A program made the translations under genes and the position numbers. From assembly GCA_036401335.1 (NCBI GenBank), contig DASWVC010000136.1:1-6723 (forward strand): 6,723 nucleotides of DNA. Direction: 5' to 3'. The notes under the pieces were generated by a model, which was given only the letters and a program-made list of their open reading frames with translations, searched no databases and was not told the DNA's origin. Numbering within the stretch: the first letter of the stretch is position 1; each line of letters begins with the position of its first letter. The DNA comes from DASWVC01 sp036401335 (GTDB lineage Bacteria > Verrucomicrobiota > Verrucomicrobiia > Chthoniobacterales > JAFAMB01). Shown here piece by piece: positions 1-6,571 of the stretch.

Positions 1-2604
1 AGCAAACAGGTCGTGCAGGCGCTCATAAGCTTCATCCTTACGATCGAGGAGCCTGAATCCTACGGCCAAATCAAACCGCATCCAGCGAGGCGATTTCAAT
101 GCGGCTAATCTCTGTTGCGCCAATGCCACGGCCCGCTCTGCGGACTGCCGTGCCTCGTCCGCCTGGCCAGACGCCCTGAACGCGAGCGCGAGACGCAGCA
201 ACGCCGTTGGATCCTCGCCGTCGGTCTTGAGCTTGGCCTCCGCCATTCGGGCTACCGTCGGCCAATCCGCGACTTGCATCGAACAGAACAGCACCAAATC
301 CGCGGTGACCGTGTACTGCGTCTTCAGGTCGGGGGGCACAGCTTTTAAGCCAAGCAGGGCCGCAGCATAGTCGCCACGGTACACGAGCCGCTCGCATTCC
401 ATTAAGCGACGTCTCGCGGAATTGGACTCGAGATCAATCGCGCGCTGCATCCATCGCTCTGCCAAACCGTCGTTGCCGACCGTCCAGCAAATCAGCGCAA
501 GCTCATACGGCGCCCACGAGTCATAGGGGTTGGTGACGAAGCACTTCCGGATGGAAGCGTACATCTGTTCTTCACGTCGGAGTTCGGTGAACTCAGCCGC
601 GGCCATGCGATTCGCGTCCCAATCGTTCGGCGCCAGCGCAAGGGCGGTCCGGACCGGCATCTCCATTCGGTCAAACCAGCCCTTCAGGTTGAAAGCACTG
701 GCGAGCGCGGTGTACGCACGCAACTGTTTCGGGTCAAGCGCAACCGCCTGCTGGCAGAGGTCGATGGCAGAATCCAGCCAAAAACCCTCGCCTGGCGAAC
801 GTTTGGCGCGGTCAATGTAGGCGTCGGCCAACCCGACGTAGGCGAGCACAAAGGTTGGATCCTCCCCCAATGCCCGCTTGAACAGCTCAATCGCTTTGTC
901 GGTGTCTTCCTGGCGGTGGGATTGCCCCAACGCGCGCCCCTCCAGATAAACGTCGTAGGCGTTGAAATTTTCCGTCGGCCGGCGTTGGATGCGGGCGCGT
1001 TGGTCCGCAGAGAGTTTTGCTCGGAGCGCAACGGCGATCTGCTCCGCAAGGTCGCTTTGGATGGCAAAAACATCCTTTAACTCACGGTCATACAAAGAAC
1101 CCCAGAGCTTCCGGTGGCCAGAGACGGCGTAGAGCATGGTCAGAATTTTGATGCGCGTTCCGACGCGTTGCACGCTGCTCTCCAAGATTGCCTCCACCCC
1201 TAATGATGCGCCGATCTCGTCCAGAGTCCCGCGCCGGGCGCTTGGCACGTCTTTGTACCGCAGGATGGAACTGCGGGCCGTGACCCGCAGATCGGCCACC
1301 TTCGACAGTTGATAGATAACTTCGAACGTCAGTCCATCGGCAAAATATCCGTTTTCTTTACTGTCGCTAAGGTTGTCGAACGGCAACACGGCGATCGACT
1401 TGGCAGCCGCAAGCTGCGGGCGGGCCTTCGGCCCGGAGAAAAGCCAGCCGAGGGCAAGAGCACACGCGAGGGCGGCAATGGCCGCACCCGTGGCAGCCCA
1501 ACCCCGCTGCGCGCTCGGCAACCAGCCCCGCCGAGGTTGGAGATTTTCAGGAAAGGCAGGAGTCAACTCCGGACGGTATGATTGCAGCGCTTTTCGCAGG
1601 GCACGAAGCGCCGACTGGAGTTCGGAAGGCGTTTGCGGGCGCCGGGCCGGGTCCTTCTCCAACATGAATTGAAGCAAGACGGCGACCGGTGGGGGAACGT
1701 GTTCCAATTGATCCAGCGGGAGTGGAGCATGCAAATGCTGGCTCATCACGTGCATGGCAACACCGTCGAAGGGCACCTTGGCCGTGACCATCTCCCACAA
1801 GGTTATGCCCAGCGAGTACATGTCCGAACGAATGTCCACCTCGCCTCCCGAACATTGCTCCGGACTGGCAAAAAGTGCAGTCCCTGCGAAGGTGCCTGGG
1901 GTGGAGAGGGCTGGATCCGAGGGGGAGCCGGACGCCGCCTTGGCCAAACCGAAGTCGATAACCTTGACGCTCACGGCCCCATTTTCGCCACGGCGGAGCA
2001 TCAAGTTGGCCGGTTTGATATCCCGATGAACAATTTGTTCTTTGTGGGCAGCCCCCAGTGCAGCCGCAACCTGATCAACGACCTCGAGACTTAACCCCAA
2101 ATCCATCGGTCCGCTGCGGTGGATCCGTTCCTCAAGGCTTTCACCTTCGACGAACTCCATGGCGTAAAAGTAGTCGCCCTCCTTGGTGCCAAGGTGAAAG
2201 ACCGACGCCACGTTGGGATGACGAAGGCGAGCTGCGGCGCGCGCCTCGCGCACGAACCGGGCACGCGCCGATTCATCGTGGAGGTAACGCGCGTTGATGA
2301 CCTTCAACGCCACTGGATAACGCAGATTGGTGTCGAACGCCTTGTAGGTTACACCCATGGCACCACGGCCCAGCTCCACGGGGGTGCCGTCGTTGCGGGT
2401 CAAGAGTTCGTAATGATCAAATCTGGTCAGAGTCGGGGCGACCGTCGCGTGGTCCGCAACCACGGTGGTTGATCCGGGGCCAGGGTCGCCGGCGGTGGAT
2501 CCTAACTCTACCTCGAGCGCCGCGCGAAGCTGGCAAACCGGACACCGCTCTGCGGGCTGGGATGGGTGCATCTTCAGGCCGCAGTTTGGGCATGCCGCGC
2601 TCAT
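1..2604 (-). CDS. Transmembrane Ser/Thr protein kinase with N-terminal zinc ribbon and C-terminal TPR repeats (3' end beyond window)
   Basis: This is a membrane-anchored eukaryotic-type Ser/Thr kinase, with 868 residues visible and no stop before the window edge. Residues count from the ATG at 2604. CPNC (5-8) and CPVC (21-24) form a zinc ribbon. The kinase domain spans about 62-340: P-loop LGRGAMGV (78-85), Lys101 in VALKVI, Glu120 of helix C, HRDIKPAN (193-200), DFG (217-219), and SPE (247-249) replacing APE. All catalytic residues are present. One membrane helix lies at about 369-389. The outer part opens with SIAVLPF (403-409) and FADGL, a segment typical of TPR-linked regulators (FlgO/TolB-N-like), followed by TPR units at about 568-601 and 609-643 and further helical repeats. 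A second in-frame ATG at 2655 would add 17 residues but has no Shine-Dalgarno; 2604 has GAGG five bases upstream. It lies 66 nt behind the sigma gene, so co-transcription is likely. The signal sensed and the substrate are unknown. Confidence 0.93.
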   Translation of the reverse strand, partial: MSAACPNCGLKMHPSQPAERCPVCQLRAALEVELGSTAGDPGPGSTTVVADHATVAPTLTRFDHYELLTRNDGTPVELGRGAMGVTYKAFDTNLRYPVALKVINARYLHDESARARFVREARAAARLRHPNVASVFHLGTKEGDYFYAMEFVEGESLEERIHRSGPMDLGLSLEVVDQVAAALGAAHKEQIVHRDIKPANLMLRRGENGAVSVKVIDFGLAKAASGSPSDPALSTPGTFAGTALFASPEQCSGGEVDIRSDMYSLGITLWEMVTAKVPFDGVAMHVMSQHLHAPLPLDQLEHVPPPVAVLLQFMLEKDPARRPQTPSELQSALRALRKALQSYRPELTPAFPENLQPRRGWLPSAQRGWAATGAAIAALACALALGWLFSGPKARPQLAAAKSIAVLPFDNLSDSKENGYFADGLTFEVIYQLSKVADLRVTARSSILRYKDVPSARRGTLDEIGASLGVEAILESSVQRVGTRIKILTMLYAVSGHRKLWGSLYDRELKDVFAIQSDLAEQIAVALRAKLSADQRARIQRRPTENFNAYDVYLEGRALGQSHRQEDTDKAIELFKRALGEDPTFVLAYVGLADAYIDRAKRSPGEGFWLDSAIDLCQQAVALDPKQLRAYTALASAFNLKGWFDRMEMPVRTALALAPNDWDANRMAAAEFTELRREEQMYASIRKCFVTNPYDSWAPYELALICWTVGNDGLAERWMQRAIDLESNSARRRLMECERLVYRGDYAAALLGLKAVPPDLKTQYTVTADLVLFCSMQVADWPTVARMAEAKLKTDGEDPTALLRLALAFRASGQADEARQSAERAVALAQQRLAALKSPRWMRFDLAVGFRLLDRKDEAYERLHDLFA

Positions 2605-2609
2605 TTCAA

Positions 2610-2613
2610 CCTC
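2610..2613 (-). promoter_or_regulatory. Shine-Dalgarno GAGG deciding the kinase start
   Basis: GAGG on the minus strand sits five bases before the ATG at 2604. The upstream ATG at 2655 has only a C/G-rich, non-SD sequence between it and the sigma stop codon. This supports 2604 as the start and places the zinc ribbon at the very N-terminus, as is common in related kinases. Confidence 0.5.
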
Positions 2614-2670
2614 GTCCGGCGCCGCGGCCTGGGCCCGTCGATCAACCCGTGACATGGGCACAGCGACCGC

Positions 2671-3435
2671 TCATACGCGGCCTTCGGCAGCGATCAACGC
2701 CTCGCACAGGACGTGGACCTCATCTTCGATGTCCGCCGGGTCCGTGACCGTGCGACCGATTTCCTGGCGGAGAATGACGGAATAATGCTTGCGGAAGCGG
2801 TGGACGATCGTCTTGGCCGCGCCCACGCTGACCCCAAGCGATTTGGCCACCTCCCCATAGGACGGTGGAAGGTTGCTTCCGTCAACGCCAACGAAAGGCT
2901 TCAGTGTTTCGAACCTGGACGCTTCACCACGCGCCGTGCAATCTTCGTGGAGTCGCTCGACCGCCCGGGTCAGCAAGGTGATCGCCCACCGTGCGATGAA
3001 GATCTTCTCCGCGGTCAGGCAATCGGTCGATTCGAGCTGGTAACGTCCCTCTGCCTCCTCCGCGTCCAGGAAGACAAACTCGCGATTGCCACCCCGCTTC
3101 AGGGTGCGCGCCCGATCGGCTTCGTCGGCAAGAAAATTCTGGAAAGAGGCGAGCAAGAAAGATCGAAACTTGCCTTTAAGTGGATGGGCGTGCTTTAGCG
3201 CCCGGCGACTCAGGAGATGAAGAAAGAATCCTTGGGTGAGGTCCTGAGCGTCATGTGCTTCATACCCACGACGACGGGCAAAAGCGTAGAGGGGATACCA
3301 GTAGGCCTGGCACAGGTCGGCGAGGGCCGTTTCACTGCCTGGAAGGTTGCTTTCCGCGGCAGTCAGGATCCTGCTCCAGCGCGTGGTGCGAAAGCGCCCT
3401 GGATCACCCGTTCTGGAGTCATGCTCCGGATTCAA
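2671..3435 (-). CDS. ECF-type RNA polymerase sigma factor paired with a Ser/Thr kinase
   Basis: This is a 254-residue sigma-70 family protein of ECF architecture, predicted to direct RNA polymerase to a small regulon. Residues count from the TTG at 3435. The N-terminus has RFRTTRW (14-20). Region 2 spans about 37-112, with the region 2.2 motif DAQDLTQGFF (62-71) and the helix KGKFRSFLLASFQNFLADEADR. A long linker follows, then a region 4 helix-turn-helix, YGEVAKSLGVSVGAAKTIVHRF, at about 193-214. The linker and tail make it longer than classical ECF factors (about 170-200 residues). No anti-sigma gene is adjacent; the kinase follows directly. The start is uncertain. In-frame TTG 3498 and ATG 3486 exist, but both lie within or upstream of the apparent promoter. 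TTG 3435 has GAGAG upstream and gives the N-terminal length usual in this group. Sigma identity is firm; start and regulon are not. Confidence 0.88.
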   Translation of the reverse strand: MNPEHDSRTGDPGRFRTTRWSRILTAAESNLPGSETALADLCQAYWYPLYAFARRRGYEAHDAQDLTQGFFLHLLSRRALKHAHPLKGKFRSFLLASFQNFLADEADRARTLKRGGNREFVFLDAEEAEGRYQLESTDCLTAEKIFIARWAITLLTRAVERLHEDCTARGEASRFETLKPFVGVDGSNLPPSYGEVAKSLGVSVGAAKTIVHRFRKHYSVILRQEIGRTVTDPADIEDEVHVLCEALIAAEGRV

Positions 3436-3469
3436 CTGGATCTCTCTGCCTAATCTAAAATGGAGAAGT

Positions 3470-3498
3470 ATTCTGGCGATCGGCATTGCTCCCGTCAA
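3470..3498 (-). promoter_or_regulatory. Candidate sigma-70-type promoter for the sigma/kinase unit
   Basis: On the minus strand TTGACG (3493-3498, 5 of 6 matches to the -35 consensus) is followed by a 17-base spacer and CAGAAT (3470-3475, 4 of 6 matches to the -10). The expected transcription start is near 3463, leaving about 28 nt before the TTG codon at 3435, a normal leader length. It is a visual match only and could be chance. Confidence 0.45.
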
Positions 3499-3632
3499 GC
3501 CTCCAGGGATACCCTTTCAGGTTGTCGTCCTCCCCGACCACCTGGCCCGTTTTTTCGCGTGCGGGACCTGGTTGAGCGCCTGCCGCGAGCACCCCGGCGC
3601 GTGGGCCGTTACGTTACACCCCCTAAGGCCGC

Positions 3633-3670
3633 AAAAGGGCGGGGAGCGACCTTCGTCTGCTTCCCCGCCC
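3633..3670 (-). terminator. Rho-independent-type terminator of the secreted-protein gene
   Basis: Read on the minus strand, GGGCGGGGAAGC pairs with GCTCCCCGCCC across one bulged base (3637-3670), giving an 11-bp GC-rich stem. The loop may be closed further by GAC/GTC. TTTT follows at 3633-3636. It begins 52 nt after the stop codon of the secreted-protein gene and precedes the sigma/kinase promoter. The T-tract is short, so termination may be partial. The rest of the 3499-3722 gap shows no gene. Confidence 0.6.
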
Positions 3671-3722
3671 AGGCTCGTTATCCGTTAACGCAAGGGTCTC
3701 GCGTTTTGTGTCGCTGTTACCG

Positions 3723-4376
3723 TTAGGGCTTCACGTGGAGCAGCGGTCCGGCAAGATCCGGAAATTCACCGGTGTTAAGGACTTGAACGCCGGCGTCATG
3801 TTCCCCGTTGAACGGCGTCACGGTACCGAGGCCGCCGGCTTTGACCACGTCTTTCGGGTCGTTAAACCACAGGCCGAGGTGGTAGGTGTGCACCGGTCCG
3901 GTCTTAACCCCGGGCGACACGTCCGGGAACGTGTGGTGGAACTCGATCGGAGCCGGCAGACTGGCCGGCGAGACGATAAAGGTCTCTGGGTTGAAGCGGC
4001 CGACGAACTGGCCGAAGCCCACCCCGTCGTGATTCGTTTCGATATCCCCTTGGTACCAGGCCATGCCAAACGGGGCATTAGGCACCTGGATCACGAAGAA
4101 GTCGAAGTCGGTGTTTGGCGGAAGCCCCCAAACTTTGACGGTCATGATCTCGACAGGGCCAACCGAATCGATTTTAACCCGACCCTGCGCGTGGGGAGCG
4201 ACGGTGGGAAAAGCAGTCAAACCTTTCGAGCGGATCAGTTGGAACTGGAGGTCATCATTGTCGGTATCGGCAGCCTTCACCGACGTTGCCGTCGCGGTCG
4301 CAAGCGCCAAGCCGGTGAGCACGAGCAACGGAATGTTGGCGAATTGGTTTCGCACAAACTTGAGGGTAGTTTTCAT
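3723..4376 (-). CDS. Secreted protein of unrecognised family (signal peptide, probably beta-rich)
   Basis: I do not recognise the family. The predicted 217-residue protein starts MKTTLKFVRNQ, has a hydrophobic stretch IPLLVLTGLALA (15-26), and a likely signal-peptidase site after SVKA (32-35) before ADTDNDD. The mature part, about 182 residues, has no cysteine and no second membrane segment. It is rich in Gly, Pro, aromatics and alternating hydrophobics, suggesting a beta-sandwich. Striking segments are GLPPNTDFDFFVIQVPN (84-100), FGMAWYQGDIET (103-114), a His pair at 147-148, VHTYHLGLWFND (162-173) and PFNGEHDAGVQVL (188-200). ATG 4376 is preferred to in-frame TTG 4391, although neither has a good Shine-Dalgarno. 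It is transcribed alone, with a hairpin terminator behind it and a divergent gene in front. The opposite strand is also open here, but the signal peptide and protein-like composition support this strand. Confidence 0.8.
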   Translation of the reverse strand: MKTTLKFVRNQFANIPLLVLTGLALATATATSVKAADTDNDDLQFQLIRSKGLTAFPTVAPHAQGRVKIDSVGPVEIMTVKVWGLPPNTDFDFFVIQVPNAPFGMAWYQGDIETNHDGVGFGQFVGRFNPETFIVSPASLPAPIEFHHTFPDVSPGVKTGPVHTYHLGLWFNDPKDVVKAGGLGTVTPFNGEHDAGVQVLNTGEFPDLAGPLLHVKP

Positions 4377-4380
4377 CTTG

Positions 4381-4434
4381 TTAGGTTTCAATTAGGGATA
4401 GTTAGTCGGCTTGTTCAGGAAGCCGGTTAGGTTT
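4381..4434. repeat. Direct repeat TTAGGTTT flanking a hairpin
   Basis: TTAGGTTT occurs at 4381-4388 and 4427-4434, 46 bases apart, with the related TTAGGGAT at 4392. Between them CGGCTT (4407-4412) and AAGCCG (4420-4425) form a 6-bp inverted repeat with a 7-base loop. This lies just upstream of the secreted-protein start, where a regulator could bind, but no known operator is matched. Confidence 0.35.
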
Positions 4435-4556
4435 TGGTTCGATGCGCCTCAGTGAACCTGCTGGTCGCTGATGGCCGATCGTTACCGCATTACTACGGGA
4501 ATGCTTTTTCCGAGTTTCAGGCTTTCGCTGATAGTCCAGACGCCTGGGTGCAAGAG

Positions 4557-4562
4557 GGAGGT
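4557..4562 (+). promoter_or_regulatory. Strong Shine-Dalgarno GGAGGT before an alternative start at 4567
   Basis: GGAGGT sits four bases before ATG 4567, which is in frame with the dehydrogenase. Used as a start, it would give a 421-residue protein with 79 extra, mostly basic low-complexity residues. The internal ATG at 4804, where family homology begins, has no Shine-Dalgarno. The signal is clear; whether it is used is not. Confidence 0.45.
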
Positions 4563-4635
4563 ACGCATGGAAATGCTTAAAAAGGCCAACACACCGCCGC
4601 TTGGAGGGCGACGATCGAGCGGCGGCCTGGTAAGG

Positions 4636-4656
4636 CGGCGACTCCCTTCGTCGCCG
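4636..4656. repeat. 7-bp inverted repeat (hairpin) in dehydrogenase leader
   Basis: CGGCGAC (4636-4642) and GTCGCCG (4650-4656) are perfect inverted repeats around a 7-base loop. CCTGG (4626-4630) and CCAGG (4666-4670) could form an outer stem around it. No T-tract follows, so it is not a terminator, and it matches no riboswitch class known to me. Confidence 0.35.
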
Positions 4657-4803
4657 GAAAGTTCCCCAGGAGGCAAGGCCAAGGGACGGGAGGCGTTCGC
4701 AAGGGCGGCGGGCCGCTACCCCCACCTGAGCGCCGCTCTTGCGGGAGAAGCCCTCCTTGTGATTAGGTGGTGCGAGACGGCGCCCCTGACGACCCCCCTT
4801 TCT

Positions 4804-5832
4804 ATGGATAAGCTCAGCATCCTCGTCGACCCCCAACCCCGCACGCTGGACATGATCTTTGATGCGGAGGGCCGGAGCAGGTTGTCGGCGCTGGCGGCGC
4901 AGCTCACCGTTTACGACAGCGGTCCCATGCCGGTCGAGATGCTCGAAAGGGCTTTGCCCGACGCCGACATCCTGATCGGCCAGACTGATCTGCCGCGTGC
5001 GCGGCTTCAAGGGGCTTCCAAACTGCGGGCGATCTTTAACGTCGAAGGCAATTTCCTGCCCAACGTCGATTATGCGTATTGTTTTTCACACGGCATTCGC
5101 GTGCTTGTCGCGAGCCCTGCCTTCGCGACGGCGGTGGCCGAAATGGCCCTGGCAATGGGATTGGACCTGGCGCGTGGCGTCAGCCGCAACGACCGTGCCT
5201 TCCGCCAACGCACGGAGGAGTACGGTTTAGTCAGCAACCGCGACTCGTTTCTTTTCACGGGCTGCCGGGTCGGCCTCATCGGTTTCGGCGACCTGGCGCG
5301 GGCGTTTCGTCCGCTGGTCCGGCCTTTCCGCTGCCCGGTGAAAGCCTTCGACCCATGGCTGCCGGCCCGAGAAATTTTGCAGAACGACTGCACGCCAGCC
5401 GGCCTGGATGAGGTGCTGTCCACTTCTGATGCAGTGTTTGTGTTTGCCAGTGTGACCTCAGAAAACCAGGGCTTTCTGGGCGAACGGGAACTGGCACTGA
5501 TCCGGCCCGGAGGCCTGTTTGTGCTGATGAGCAGGGCCGGGGTCGTCGACTTTGATGCGCTGACGCGGGCGGCTCTTTCCGGGCATCTAAAGGTCGCAAC
5601 CGACGTTTTTCCGGAGGAGCCCTTTGTGAAGGATCACCCGATCCGCGACTTACCAAATGTACTGCTCTCGGCCCACCGCTCCGGCGGCATGCAGGAAGCG
5701 TTCTTCGAGATCGGGCGGATGGTGCTCGCCGACCTTGAACTGCTCGCGCGTGGTTTGCCGCCCCTGACTTGCCGGGTAGCCCAACCGGAGACGGTCAGCC
5801 GCCTGCGCAGCAAGGCCGTGGCGGTGTCCTGA
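4804..5832 (+). CDS. NAD-dependent D-2-hydroxyacid dehydrogenase (phosphoglycerate dehydrogenase-like)
   Basis: The family interconverts 2-oxoacids and D-2-hydroxyacids with NAD(P)H in the cytoplasm; the substrate here is unknown. From ATG 4804 the protein has 342 residues, normal for the family without an ACT domain. The N-terminal catalytic part opens MDKLSILVDPQP and includes a VEGNFLPNVDY segment (80-90). The Rossmann domain carries VGLIGFGDLA (156-165), a GxGxxA variant of GxGxxG, and Asp183 at the end of the second strand, which favours NAD over NADP. The catalytic set is complete: Arg244 in SRAGVVD, Glu272 in DVFPEEP and His291 in SAHRSG. The proposed start is where family similarity begins; an upstream in-frame ATG at 4567 has a much better ribosome-binding site. 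The gene lies just upstream of sugar ABC-transporter genes, so a role in catabolism of an imported sugar or sugar acid is plausible. Function class is secure; start and substrate are not. Confidence 0.87.
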   Translation: MDKLSILVDPQPRTLDMIFDAEGRSRLSALAAQLTVYDSGPMPVEMLERALPDADILIGQTDLPRARLQGASKLRAIFNVEGNFLPNVDYAYCFSHGIRVLVASPAFATAVAEMALAMGLDLARGVSRNDRAFRQRTEEYGLVSNRDSFLFTGCRVGLIGFGDLARAFRPLVRPFRCPVKAFDPWLPAREILQNDCTPAGLDEVLSTSDAVFVFASVTSENQGFLGERELALIRPGGLFVLMSRAGVVDFDALTRAALSGHLKVATDVFPEEPFVKDHPIRDLPNVLLSAHRSGGMQEAFFEIGRMVLADLELLARGLPPLTCRVAQPETVSRLRSKAVAVS

Positions 5833-5849
5833 CTCTTTCCTTTTCCTCT

Positions 5850-6470
5850 GATCTCTCCACCAAGAACCTGCAATAGGCGGGCGGCAACGTGGAGGCTTTC
5901 ATCACGACCGACAACGTGGCGGTCGGCAGAAAGGGAGAGGAGTTCATCACTTCACAGCTGGGCGACAAAGGCGGCAAGGTCGCCATCATTGAGGGGAAGG
6001 CGGGGGTAGCCTCCGGCGAGGCCCGCAAGCAGGGTGCGATGGAAGCCTTCAAAGCGGCGAAGAACGTTGAACTGGTGGCGAGCCAACCGGCCGACTGGGA
6101 TCGTCTGCGCGCCCTCGACGCGGCGACCAACATTCTTCAAACGAGCAGTGATCTGGGCGCGTTCTATTGCGCGAACGACACGATGGCCCTGGGGGCGATG
6201 CAAGCGGTGCAGAACGTTGGCAAGAGCGGCAAAGTCATGGTGGTGGGCACGGACGGCGATCCGGAGGCAGTCAAGATGGTTGCGACAGGGCGGATGACGG
6301 CCACGGTGGCGCAGGATCCGGCGAAAGTAGGCGCAACCGGGCTGGATCAGTTGGTGGCCGCGGTGAAAAGCGGGAAGCAAATCGCCCTGGACGCGGAACC
6401 GAAATTCACCGCCATTCCGTCAATCCTGATCACCAAAAAAGAAGCGGCGGAGGCCAAACCCCGTCCGTGA
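5850..6470 (+). pseudogene. alsB: 5'-truncated D-allose/ribose-type periplasmic sugar-binding protein
   Basis: Intact members bind a sugar in the periplasm and deliver it to an ABC importer. From AGGNVEAFITTDNVAVG (5877 on) to the TGA at 6470 the protein closely resembles the C-terminal 60 percent of Escherichia coli AlsB as I recall it: KVAIIEGKAGVASGEAR, LVASQPADWDRLRALD, FYCANDTMALGAMQAV, VVGTDGDPEAVKMV and MTATVAQDPAKVGATGL. The signal peptide and roughly the first 110 residues are missing. The similarity seems to run a few codons further upstream in the same frame, as STKNLQ (5856-5873), across an in-frame TAG at 5874-5876. The fragment begins only about 20 nt after the dehydrogenase stop. 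A GTG at 5889 could start a 193-residue C-terminal piece, but it would lack export and half the sugar cleft. The remaining frame is undamaged, suggesting recent decay or an assembly join. The AlsB assignment over RbsB is likely, not certain. Confidence 0.8.
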
Positions 6471-6571
6471 ACCGGCCGGTCGTAGACGCCGATGCGCTGG
6501 CGGGAAGCAACGACCGGGCATGGGCCGTGCACCACGTAGGCACGCGGGTTGAAGCAACGGAAACGTAGGCA

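Larger units (their letters stand above)
4377..4803. other. Divergent intergenic region / leader, no convincing gene
   Basis: This 427-nt stretch separates the minus-strand secreted-protein gene from the plus-strand dehydrogenase core. It contains a short hairpin (4407-4425), the 8-base direct repeat TTAGGTTT (4381 and 4427), a strong Shine-Dalgarno at 4557-4562 followed by an ATG at 4567, and a second hairpin (4636-4656). The frame of the dehydrogenase stays open back to 4471. The encoded residues are a low-complexity Arg/Gly/Pro/Ser string with many AGG, CGA and GGA codons, unlike the genes around it. It is therefore read here as leader or intergenic DNA, with a long N-terminal extension as the alternative. 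Confidence 0.5.

Noticed and set aside
1582..2094. Plus-strand open frame of 170 codons inside the kinase region
   Set aside because: The minus strand carries unmistakable kinase motifs (HRDIKPAN, DFG, SPE) through the same bases, so this is a GC-rich shadow frame.
2713..3198. Plus-strand open frame of 161 codons opposite the sigma factor
   Set aside because: It is antisense to sigma regions 2 and 4, with no recognisable product.
3500..3632. Additional promoter or small RNA between the terminator and the sigma gene
   Set aside because: Only GC-rich sequence with a short GTAAC repeat was seen; nothing specific enough to call.
3708..4430. Long plus-strand open frame (240 codons) antisense to the secreted-protein gene
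   Set aside because: Its product is an Arg/Val/His-rich string with no domain or signal. The minus strand gives a textbook signal peptide and a protein-like mature domain.
4567..4803. Possible riboswitch in the dehydrogenase leader
   Set aside because: Hairpins exist, but I found no conserved core of any riboswitch class I know, and no terminator or sequestered ribosome-binding site to act as expression platform.
4402..5010. Minus-strand open frame of 202 codons over the divergent region and dehydrogenase start
   Set aside because: It is very rich in Arg/Pro/Ser, has no domain, and overlaps the conserved dehydrogenase N-terminus.
5952..6380. Minus-strand open frame of 142 codons opposite the sugar-binding fragment
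   Set aside because: It is a His/Arg-rich shadow; the plus strand shows strong AlsB-like similarity along its whole length.
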